This document shows, piece after piece, positions 37,817 through 47,468 of a DNA stretch of 64,000 nt. This DNA is from Allomyces arbusculus (Eukaryota; Blastocladiomycota; Blastocladiomycetes; Blastocladiales; Blastocladiaceae): positions 62,001 to 126,000 of the forward strand of contig JADHYV010000002.1 of assembly GCA_027604705.1 (NCBI GenBank), written 5' to 3'. The notes under the pieces were generated by a model. It was not told the origin of the DNA. It worked only from the letters and a program-made list of their open reading frames with translations, and ran no database searches. Position numbers and translations under genes: made by a program. The number at the start of each line of letters is the position of its first letter. Positions within the stretch are counted from its first letter, which is position 1.

Positions 37817-39830
37817 ATGCCGCGCACCCGCCGCGCGAACAAGACGCGCGCCGCGTCGACGACCGAGAGCGTCAGCGCGAGCGCCGGAACCAGTGCCGCT
37901 GCGGCTGTGGCTGTGGCCATGGCCATGGCAACGCCCGAACCCGTCGTCCCCGCCGCCGCACGCCCGTACCGGACGGGCCACCGCGGCAAGGCCCCGACCA
38001 AGCGGTCGGTGCACGAATGCCCGCACTGCGATGCGCGGTTCACGTGCGTATTCTGTCTCGGCCGTGTGTGCGACGGTGGTGGAGAGGGCGGCCGCCGTGG
38101 ACCCTGTGTGTGCGCACGAGATTGGACCCGACTGACCCGCTCCCCGTCGACGTCGCGTCGGATCTCACCGCCGTGTTGTACAGTCGCACCAACGACCGTA
38201 AACGGCACATCCAGCTGCAGCACTGTGAGGACGCACCGTACCGGTGTCCGGCGTGCCCAACGTTCCGCGAAGTGCGCCGGTACGTCTTAGCGCTCGAGTC
38301 AGACTCGGGGCTGTGCCCCAGTCGATCTGCACGGGCCTATCGCGCTCACCCCCCCCCCCCCCCCTGCCTGCCACGATACATAGGGACCAGCAGCGGCGGC
38401 ACCTGCGCGACCACCCGGCCTGCTACCAGGCGGCGCTGCAGGACGCCGAGTTTGCGCGCGAAATGGACCAGCTCTACGGCGCTTATGACGAGGACTGGCG
38501 CGTCGTCTGCTGCCCGCCGCGCGAGTCGCTCGCCGCGGCCGCTGCCGCCGCGGCATCGCAGCAACCGGCGACACCGCCTCCTGCCAAGAGGGCGCCGCGT
38601 GCCGCTTCCCGTGGCCGGTCAAATGCGCGTGCACCAGTGCTCACGTCGCCACCGCCAACGCCCGCGGTTTTTCCTGTGCGCGCGCCGACGCCTGCGCGCG
38701 GGCAAGTGATCCCGTCGCCACCCGATTCGCCGCTGACGAGCGATTTCGAGAGCGATATTTACAGCGACGCCGAGAACGATGAGGTAAGCGAGTATGTCAA
38801 TGACGACGAGGACGACGACGAGTCGTCGCATGGCCGGTACGGCCGGCCGTACGGGCGCCAGCAGTACGACGACCACTCGGACGAAGAGGACGAGGACGAG
38901 GCCATGGACGACGACGACATGGAGTCGGTCTCGCCGTCGCACCACTCGGCCGCGACCACTGCGACCACTTCGACTACTACGCCCAACCACCAGCTCATGT
39001 CGCCGCAAATGACCCCGAACGTGGGCCACGGCGTGGAAGAGTGGCCGCGCACGCGGTCGCGCAGCGTGGAAGAGTTTCTGCTGACGGCCACTGAGTTGCC
39101 GGAACCGATGCTCGACTACCCGCTGCCGTTCCCGGCGGCGCCGGCGGGGCCGTGGGGCCACGAGGTCGTGCCGCCCGTGGCCATGGCTGCAGACGCGCAC
39201 ATGCCCTTGCCGCCGCTGCCGCCACCGGCCATGCCCGCGTGGACCGCGTCCAACCACCACCACCGGCACCAGCAACGCCACCACGAGGAAGATCAGATGG
39301 AAGTGTGGCCCACGCAGGATCACCTGCTCGCGACGCAAATGACGCACTTGCAATTGGACGACGTGGACATGCACGACGTGCACGCGCCGTCGACCACGGC
39401 CAGCACGACCAGCCCCGCACCTGCCGTGCAGCACGCGTCGCGCCCGCCTTCCGTCACGTCGGTCAAGACCAAGAAACCGTTTAAGACGTTCATGAGCAAG
39501 GTCAAGCGCGGGTTTTCGCTGTCGTATCTCGGGCAACTGAAAGAGTACCTCGTTCCGAACCGCGACTCGTTTTGCTTCAACTCGACGGCCATGGAAATCG
39601 GGAACGCGACCAAGCCCGACACATTGCTGCCAGGTATTTCCGTCCAGGTCGCTGACCCGATGCTCGTTCCGCGCGCGTGCCCGTCGAGTCCCGTGTTCCC
39701 CTTTGAGCGGCTCGGCGACACGGCCGCGACTATTTCGTCAGCTGATTTCCACGCGTCCGTCGCCCGTCGTCGTGGTCGTCGTGCAACGACCCTGCCGGAA
39801 TTCAAGTCAAACGCGGCGTGGCCCTACTAG
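37817..39830 (+). CDS. C2H2 zinc-finger protein, probable transcription factor
   Basis: Three exons (37817-38043, 38184-38279, 38384-39830), 589 residues. Two adjacent C2H2 fingers become complete only after splicing: CPHCDARFTRTNDRKRHIQL with a second His (C-x2-C-x12-H-x4-H), and CPACPTFREVRRDQQRRHLR with a second His. A basic, Ala-rich N-terminus precedes them. The rest is low complexity: poly-Ala, Pro-rich, acidic Asp/Glu runs (DDEDDDES, EEDEDEAMDDDD) and His/Met-rich segments. A conserved-looking basic block (KPFKTFMSKVKRGFSL) is near the C-terminus. The target genes are unknown. The second intron contains an 18-C tract close to its acceptor. Confidence 0.75.
38347..38364. repeat. Poly-C tract in intron
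   Basis: Eighteen consecutive C on the plus strand, about 20 nt before the acceptor of intron 2 in the C2H2 gene. It may act as the polypyrimidine tract and is prone to length errors in sequencing. Confidence 0.9.
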
Positions 39831-40834
39831 GCGCGCACAATGGCGGCGCACTCCACGGGCCGCGCGCGCGCGCAGGGCCGCCTGGGCTCGACGCGTCGAC
39901 ACACTGTGTCGGTCGGCGTCGCCCTCAGCAAACCGGGGGCAGGTGGTCGCACCAAATTGACACGCGCCGTCCCATGTGCCGCGGCACCAAGGACCAAGAG
40001 ACGCGTGCCCTCCACCTTCGTCGTGAACAGATGAGCGGCGCGCCGGCGCGCTAACGACCAAGCCGCGACAAGCGTTGCCAAACCACTGCAAGTGACCCCA
40101 CGACTCCAAGTCCCTCCACCGACCATCGTTTTTGTGTCTTCGTTATCCTGTTTTGCTGCGTGTCGTGGGCCTTGGCGGGCCCATCGCCCGGCCGCGCTCA
40201 TTGCAATCATACCAGTCCGTATCCGTCCCTTTTGACCCCCTCCCCTGTGCCTCCGCACCCGCCTACCCGCCCATTTTTGTCGTTACCCACGCTTCTTGAT
40301 CTTGTCCATGGCGTCTTTTTTTGACCCGCGTTGCTGTCGCCAAATGCCATCCATCCCTTTTTGGTCCAACATAATTCAAACATGGCTCTTTTTGCGCGAA
40401 CCTTCGAGAGCGGTTTTTTCTATTCGAGAGAAGGTCGTTGATTCCCCTGTGACGCCCGGCCTGTACACGCTCGTGGCCGTGTGAGCCGGCGCTAATCCTG
40501 TTCATAGAAATCCTTTGCCATACTTTCCTGAGCAGCAAGCAATGAGAATAGGAAAAAGCAAATCTTGATTCCTCGTCTTGTGTTGGCATACAAACTTCAT
40601 ACGCAAAAATCGGAGAGAGCAACAGCAGAGCCGTTATCGGGGGAAGGGTGCGGGGCCAAAAAGTATACAGCAAAAAGGAGGGACGCGAGCGACTTTCGAC
40701 TCGCGCGCGGTCGGATATGACAAAAAGACGACGAGGGTGGGGGGGGGGGGTAAAATAACAAGCGAGAGGTGATGCGCTACAGGATCATGTCGTGGTCCCT
40801 AGCGCCCGACAGCGCTAATAACGCGCGCATCTAC
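39831..40834. other. Intergenic between convergent C2H2 gene and GDI1
   Basis: About 1 kb between 3' ends. It includes a 12-G homopolymer at 40739-40750 and T-rich patches near 40310-40430. No gene recognised. Confidence 0.3.
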
Positions 40835-42612
40835 CTATTCCTCGGCCTGCGTCTGCTGCAGCTCCTCCCACGTCTTAAGCACGAGGTCCTTGCCCGTGAC
40901 GCGCTTGTAGAGGTCAAACACGTCGTCGCAGACCGTCTCAAAGTGCGACGTGGCGTCGTACGACTTGGACACGTAAACGTGGTCGTCGGCGCCGTCGGCG
41001 ATGGGCTCGTGCAGGTCGACAATCGAGACAAACATGTCGGCGATCGGACCAAGCAAGTTGAGCGCCGGCTCAATCTCGGCGTTCGGGTCGTCCGTCTCGA
41101 CGACGGTCGAGACCATGGCAACGTAGTAACCCGGCGCGCAAACGCGATGACCCGACGAGACCGCAGCAATGTAAATATCCGACGTGCGCCCGACCTGGTT
41201 CTGCGGAATAATGATCTGCGCGGAATCGGCGTCGTCCGTGTTCGGAATCGGGTGCGTGAGCAGGCAAATCGCGCGAATCACCTTGGCGCCCGCCGACACT
41301 TTTTCGGGCACGTAGGACGGGTCGCAAATCACGACGGGCGCATAGGCCGGCTCGCCCTCGGCCTGGACGCCGGTGACCTTGCCGTCGTCGTCGTAGAGGA
41401 GGGCGTCGACTGGCTTCGAGAGCATGTAGGTCGCGCCACGCAGCGCGGCACGGCGCGCAAACGCTTGCGGAAGTTCGCCAAGCCCGTAGAGCGGGTAAAC
41501 GTAGGGCGACTTGCCGTACCGCAGGACCGAGAGCGAGTAGAGCACGATCTTGTCAAACGTTTCCTTGGCGGGCCGCTCGAGGTAGTCGTCGTTGAGGTGC
41601 AGCGCCAGCGCGTGTCCAATGAAGTCTTGCGTGCCGGTCTCGAGCCCGAAATGCTTGTAGACGTCGGCCATGGTCACTTGCGTGATATCGAGCCCCTGCC
41701 ACGTCGTCTCGTCGTCCTGGTCGTAGGTCTGAATCCACGAAAAGAAGTTTTTCGCGCGCCGCTTCTCAAAGAGCCCCATGAGCGGCGACTGCACGGCCTC
41801 GGCCTCGTTGGCCGGCACCTTGGAAATCGCGCCGTCGCGGAACACGTAGGAACCGGCGATCTGGCGGAACTCGAGGTAGTTGGTGACCTCGCAGTGCGTG
41901 AGCTAGAGAAAGCGCGTGTAGATTGGTCAGCGCAGATCAGAGGGTCCATTTCGCTCGAAAGGCGGGCGCCGCCGGGCAAGGATCCGCACCATGCGCACAA
42001 ACGCGCCATTGGCCATCATAAACTTAGGAATCAGGTCAATAGCGTAGTCACGGTCACGGCCGTACGACTCGGGCGCTGCAACACCGTCTCGGAACTTGCG
42101 GTAGATCTGAACAATGGACGGAGCGGCCGGGATCAGTCCTTGTCTTCGCGAAAAATAGAGCCATCAAGCACGCTGCTCAAATGTGAAAACACAACGTACT
42201 TGACTCAGGTTGAGGGACGCGCTCTCGCCGCCATAAAACTCGTTGCGGTCCATGTGCAGCACGCGCTTCCCCTCGCCCGCAAGCAGGCCCGATAGGATGC
42301 ACTCGGTCAGGCCCGTGCCGAGCACAATCACGTCGTAGTTCTCATTCTACACGCGTAACACGTTCGAACGGCGCGAAGAGACGAATCAGCATCAATTTCG
42401 ACGGCAATGGATGAACAGTAAGCGTTCGGCTTGGAACCCAGTCTCGATCACCACGGGTCGCGGCAGCACGAGCGAGCGCATCGTCCACGAGCCCGGCGAT
42501 CCGCAAGGTCTAGAACCAAGAGAACGCCGCTCAACTCGCGTCATCGGGCCCAAAAATGGCCACTTGTCGATGGCCTAGGTCGATGTGATGGCGGGGACGA
42601 AGCACGCACCAT
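40835..42612 (-). CDS. GDI1: Rab GDP-dissociation inhibitor
   Basis: Extracts prenylated Rab-GDP from membranes and recycles it. Four exons: 42612-42610, 42346-42200, 42106-41990, 41902-40835, 444 residues, the usual size. The first coding exon is the start codon alone (ATG|gtgcgt). Spliced to exon 2 it gives [20 protein letters not shown], matching the family start exactly. Then come [19 protein letters not shown], the Rab-binding platform [15 protein letters not shown] joined to [30 protein letters not shown], and the second conserved block [19 protein letters not shown] with [15 protein letters not shown]. The alignment-length argument fixes the donor of intron 3 after VRM. GDI rather than Rab escort protein by size and by lack of the REP insertions. 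Divergent from the DUF1365 gene. Confidence 0.94.
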
Positions 42613-43201
42613 GGCGGCAAGTTAGAGGGTGTTGCGGGAGCAGTTGGAGCGACAGTTGGTTTGCGTTGATTGCAGCGCGGTCAAGGCGGTCCTGATGCGG
42701 GGGTGGCCGTCCTCGTCGTTGTCGTCGATAGGGGCTGCTGCTGACGGGCTCGTTTTCGTGCTCGTTCTTGGTCGCGACGCGCCTTGTGGTGGCGGCGCTG
42801 GGCGCACGTTTCGCGCTTGGTGCCACTGATGAGCGCGAATGCGCAAATGATGGCAAGATGCAAACGATTGCCGGCGAATATGGCAAATGATCGACGTTTG
42901 CCAGGGACGACGTGACCGCGATCACGATCGCCAGCGCAGTCTGGTTTGGTCCCGGTCAATGTCCGTCAGCACCGGACGGGAAACGTCGCGCCCGACAGCC
43001 CCAAGGCACCGCAAGTCATGGCGAGCATCGCTGCGAGTCTCGAGTCGAGCTCCCGCCGGATTGTGAGCACGTTCGACGACAGTTGACGACCAAAGACAGC
43101 GACCCTTTCTCGCTCCCGACCTCAGCGACCCGATCTTCCTCCTGACTGGTCACTTACGACTCTTGCACCAAGGACTATCCACGCCGACGGCAACGCTCAT
43201 T
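42613..43201. promoter_or_regulatory. Divergent intergenic region GDI1 / DUF1365 gene
   Basis: About 590 bp between divergent start codons. No clear promoter element or repeat recognised. Confidence 0.3.
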
Positions 43202-45001
43202 ATGCGCAACTCCCTTCTCACGGGGACGACCACGCACGCGCGCGTGTATCCGCGCGCCCACAAGTTTGTCTACCCCGTCATCTACTTTGCACTCGATCTG
43301 GCCGACCTCGAGGCCGGCCGTACGCACGTCCCACGCCTGTTTGCACATAATCAGAGGGCTCTCTACTCGGTCTGGTCGCGCGACTACTTGCTCGACGACG
43401 CTCGCCCGCTCTCGGCCAAGGTCCGCGCCGTGCTCGCTGACCAGGTCGGCACTGACTTGGCCGATTCTGTCACGTCGATTCTGTTTGTCACGACGCCGAG
43501 GTTCTGCGGCTATGCCTTCAACCCGCTGTCGGTCTACTATTGCTACAATGACGATGTGAATGTAAGCGATGGCAACGACTCGCTCGTAGCTGTGATTCTC
43601 GAAGTCAATAATACGTTTGGCGAAAAGCACGTCTACGTCTGCTCCAAGGACATCAACACCGTGCCGGTGCCCGTCGAGGCCAGCAAGCGCGGGTATACGC
43701 ACGCCTACCGCGTCGCGCGCTCTTTCCACGTATCGCCGTTCAACGCGCGCCGCGGCATCTACGACGTGTGGACCAAGTGCCCGCGCACGTCGGGCCAGTA
43801 CGACGTTTACCTGACGCTCGCCGTGCCACGCGACTTGGAGGAGCAGTCGACGGCCTCACCCGACGCCATGGTCAAGGCGGCCGTCGGCGACCAAGAAGAC
43901 GCACTTATTCCGCGCGACGCGATGCGTATGGTCCTGTACGCTGACGTGCGCTCCTTGACGAGTGTGCCGATCACGTCCGCGCAGCTGCTCAAGACGGCGG
44001 CCACGTACCCAGTGACCGTGTTTTTGACCGTGCCGCGCGTGCTACGCGAAGCCTGGAAACTCGCATTCGACAAGGGTCTGTGGGTCTACGACCGGCCGGC
44101 ACCGCTTGCCAACGGAGCTGGTGCACACTCGTTTGGCCGCGCACGCACCATTCGCACTCGGCCACCGTCGGCTCTGGCTCGTGCCGTGGCGTCGACGGTC
44201 GTGCTGGGCCCTCACGCCGTGTGGGACAGTACCGCCCGCCACCTCAGCATGGGATTGGCCGTCGAGCTGCCCGATGAGACGGTTGTGACGGTGGGTTGCC
44301 AAGACGCCGTGACGGCGCGCGTCCAGGTGCGCGAGTGGGACGTGTTTGAGCTGCTCGCGACGCACGCCGACCCGGTGCTCGGGTTCCTGCACGCGTACGT
44401 GGCGCGCGACGTGCACGTATTACCCGCTGGCGAGAACGCGCCGCTCGACCAGGACCAGGCGCACGAAGCGGAGCTCGTGCAGGTCGTGCAGGTGCTCGGC
44501 GGCACTCGGCCCGCCCTGGCTTCCCGCAATTGGCTCGAAATTGCGGCTCCTCAAGTGCGCCGCGCACAACGCTGGCTGCTCGCGTCCACCACGTCGCCTG
44601 CGCCGTCCACTCCCCTCGTTCCGACCCGTTGCGCGCCGCTTGAGCAGCAGGCCAAGCACCTCTCGCGGCTCCAGCAATTGCACTGGCTGTGGCTGCTCAT
44701 CACGGCCGCGATCAGCCACGTGCTGAGCCAGCGGTACTTTTCGCACATGGCCAAATTTGCGTGGTCGCCGTTTGACTTGCCGGCGCGGCTCGCGGCGTAC
44801 GCGGCGGGCAAGGACGACGCTTTGTCACTAGCGGCACACGACGAGCGCGACGACGTGGCACGCACGCACGCACGCGTGATCGAGGTCGAGGAGCGTGCGC
44901 GGTTTGCAAGGTTCCAGCATGCTGCGGGGCATGCTGCGGGGTGTGTTCGTGCAGGTGACCGCTGGAAGCGTGGGTTGGAGTGCGTTGAACGAGCGAAATA
45001 A
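43202..45001 (+). CDS. DUF1365-family protein
   Basis: Intronless, 599 residues. The N-terminal two thirds match DUF1365: MRNSLLTGTTTHARVYPRAH, FVYPVIYFALDLADLE, LFAHNQRALYSVWSRDYLL, SILFVTTPRFCGYAFNPLSV, VYYCYNDD, VILEVNNTFGEKHVYV, KSFHVSPFN-like RSFHVSPFNARRGIYDVW. The C-terminal part is less conserved, with a hydrophobic segment near LHWLWLLITAAISHVLSQ that could be membrane-bound. The biochemical role of the family is not established as far as I know. In bacteria it often neighbours cyclopropane-fatty-acid-synthase-like genes, suggesting lipid metabolism; no such gene is next to it here. The ATG used is the first in frame with the conserved start. Confidence 0.8.
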   Translation: MRNSLLTGTTTHARVYPRAHKFVYPVIYFALDLADLEAGRTHVPRLFAHNQRALYSVWSRDYLLDDARPLSAKVRAVLADQVGTDLADSVTSILFVTTPRFCGYAFNPLSVYYCYNDDVNVSDGNDSLVAVILEVNNTFGEKHVYVCSKDINTVPVPVEASKRGYTHAYRVARSFHVSPFNARRGIYDVWTKCPRTSGQYDVYLTLAVPRDLEEQSTASPDAMVKAAVGDQEDALIPRDAMRMVLYADVRSLTSVPITSAQLLKTAATYPVTVFLTVPRVLREAWKLAFDKGLWVYDRPAPLANGAGAHSFGRARTIRTRPPSALARAVASTVVLGPHAVWDSTARHLSMGLAVELPDETVVTVGCQDAVTARVQVREWDVFELLATHADPVLGFLHAYVARDVHVLPAGENAPLDQDQAHEAELVQVVQVLGGTRPALASRNWLEIAAPQVRRAQRWLLASTTSPAPSTPLVPTRCAPLEQQAKHLSRLQQLHWLWLLITAAISHVLSQRYFSHMAKFAWSPFDLPARLAAYAAGKDDALSLAAHDERDDVARTHARVIEVEERARFARFQHAAGHAAGCVRAGDRWKRGLECVERAK

Positions 45002-45578
45002 TTATACAAGGCATGATATTGCATTTTTTTTCACTTGAATTGATTGATTTTGGCGACACATGTCGCTATTGTGTTTCTGGAAGCGGAGAGAGAACTCGGG
45101 GATGCTAGCAACCACCGACCATAGATACTGAACCAAGGCCCTGGAGGGCCTGTGGGGTCGAGCGACGTTTGCACCCTGCCTGTAAATATCAGCAGGAGAA
45201 TCGATTGCAGGACAAGCATTTCTATCTTCTCCGCTCTGTTTTCGTTCATTTCACGGCCCATGTCGGACAGCATTTGCTGAGATCCGTTTTCGTTTGTCAG
45301 CGGTTGCGCATGATCCTACTTGTTTGCCCAACAGCAGCCAAGGCATGACGTCGCCCAACTTACGACTCCATCGCTGGTTGAGATTAATTTTCCTTCTGCT
45401 GCTATTTGCAAACAAAACGATCAGATGTACCGACATGGTGTTGTTATGTATTGATGCGGGTGACGGCGCAGGAAAAATCCCAGCGACAAACAGCACGAAA
45501 CACTGCATCTCCATCGCACACACCCATCCCTTCACCCTCGCCCTTGCAGGATACTCACTGAGCGCCTGCTACTAGATG
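45002..45578. other. Intergenic, AT-richer
   Basis: About 580 bp between the DUF1365 gene and the broken gene. Noticeably lower GC than the coding flanks. No gene, repeat or RNA recognised. Confidence 0.3.
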
Positions 45579-47037
45579 CTAGCTAGTAACTACGCCAATA
45601 TCGCGGTCAGCACTCGTACTGTTGTGATCTTTAACAGCAGGTGCCCTGAATCCGCCCCCAAACTCGGGATTGCTCGACGCGCCCAAGTAACCATAGTGGC
45701 CTACCAATCGACTTGGACTTGGCGAGTGCAGGAACCACCACAAACGTGGCCGTCGACCCGGGCTTGAAGAGCACAGCGTCGCGCATGCTGTCCTGGCCTT
45801 GAACGAGCACCATCTGCGGCTCATCGCGCAGCCACTGCCACGTCTTCAGGCTGTAGGCCTCGACCTCGTACCGCCCGGACGCGCCATTCGCCGAGTTCGT
45901 GAATGGCGTGACAAAGACCGACACGGGCTTGGTCGTCCTGTTCTCGAAAAATGATGGCTGTGTTGAGCTTCGTCTCGTCAACGTCATCGGCCGCGACGCG
46001 GAACGTCTTTGGCACAACCGTCTCGGCGGGCAGCGACTGCGTGACCGTGATCACGAACCCGCTCGGCACATGCGCGCCAGCGCGGTGCCCGTGCATGTCG
46101 CGCAAAAGCACCGTCTCCCATGGGCTCGTGCTGTCAACGGTTGGTCTCGCCGCGCGCCAGTGGCTGCCACGTGTTACGCTTGGCTGAGTCCTCTTGCGTG
46201 TTGGTCACGAGCATCTCAAGGTAGTCGGGCGACTGGTTGACGACGCGGAACGCGCGCGGCGCTGCAGCGTCAGTCGTCGCGTGGATCTCGGCCACTTGGA
46301 GGCCCAGCTCGGCAGAGGCAGCAGCATCGCCAGCGTTCACGGCGAAGTTGGGCTTCTCTCTGCCAGCGTTTGTAAATATCGAAAGAAATTAGAAGGGTCG
46401 TGATGTAGATTATTTTCTCTCCACCCAGTTGGAAATGCCCCAGAAGCTCTGCTGGACTCTTGTCTTGTTTTGGACACCAATTTGTGGCTCCTTATGCCTT
46501 GTGGCTGGCCCCCACGTATTTCAACACACACAGCAAATCGGCCATTGGTGCACAAAACTAAGTCACTGATTTTCATGTTCTTCACCCTGCGCGCATGCCT
46601 CGCGGCCAGCCTCAGTTCAGCAGGCTCGTCGCACAGCTGCCATAATGCCGGCATCCTGGCGGCTGTTGGCAGCCAGCAGTGCTGATGCTCACAGCGGGGC
46701 GCATCTGGATAGAATTCAAGTGAGCACAACAGGCGATATTTTCTTCGATGCCATGCGTTAATTGAATCTCTCGACCGCCTCTGGGCTGCAGTTGCGTCGC
46801 TGGTAGGTGGTGCATTCGCGGGCCCACTTATGAGCGACTCGTCCAGCATTGACAGCTTTGCGCGCAACCTCCAGCAATGACCTCTTCGCTGGCTTGGATG
46901 GCTTTCGAGATGCTCTCAACAGCAAACGTTTCGTGCGCATTCATCGTCGGCGTCTTCCTCCCTTCGATGCGGTTGATGCCCGTCACATCCACGGGCTGGC
47001 CATTTGTTGCACGAACCGATGTAGTGGGCTTCTGCAT
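45579..47037 (-). pseudogene. Probable broken gene with beta-sandwich-like repeats
   Basis: Unrecognised family. A run of protein-like sequence on the minus strand uses three reading frames in turn between about 46350 and 45579. In order it shows AELGLQVAEIHATTD, FRVVNQSPDYLEMLVTNTQ, LRDMHGHRAGAHVPSGFVIT, TTKPVSVFVTPFTNSANG, YEVEAYSLKTWQWLRDEP, FKPGSTATFVVVPALAK and SSNPEFGGGFRAPAVKDHN. The alternating strands suggest immunoglobulin-like or other beta-sandwich repeats. Three frame changes, all in the same direction and near short base runs, separate these blocks. A possible upstream exon (47037-46870) starts MQKPTTSVRATNGQPVDVTG, but the 500-bp gap between is AT-richer and weak. It may be a pseudogene, a real gene with very short introns, or carry sequencing errors. 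Confidence 0.45.
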
Positions 47038-47468
47038 GTCGCGCTGCCCTTGTCATTTTTTTTGTGGCAGAATCATCCGCAGGACGCTGGTGATTTAGTT
47101 CGAGTCTTGTGCGTTGTACCTATATTCGCGTTTCGGTTCCTTTTCCAAGATTCCAGGGCAGTTGGGAAGCCAGTAAACGACACGCCAAGCCAAATCAACA
47201 GCTTCACTCCGCGCGCCGCAAGCAGGCAGGCCTGACAAGCGTGTCCTTGGCTTCTCGCAACACCCAACCGGCGGCCAGCTGCTCTGCAACCATCATCCAG
47301 CCGCAAAAGAGAACAAGACTGCCTGCAATCTCCGCCGCGCGACCTGGTCCAGACCCTGCCGAGAGCACCGTTCAGCGTGTCGGCCGACTTGGCCTCAAGA
47401 AACAGCGCCAGCCCGTCGATCTTTGACCAGCCAGTGTTGCACCATCGATCAGGATCCTGGAGCGCACC
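47038..47468. promoter_or_regulatory. Intergenic upstream of HID1
   Basis: About 430 bp before the HID1 start. No motif recognised. Confidence 0.3.
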
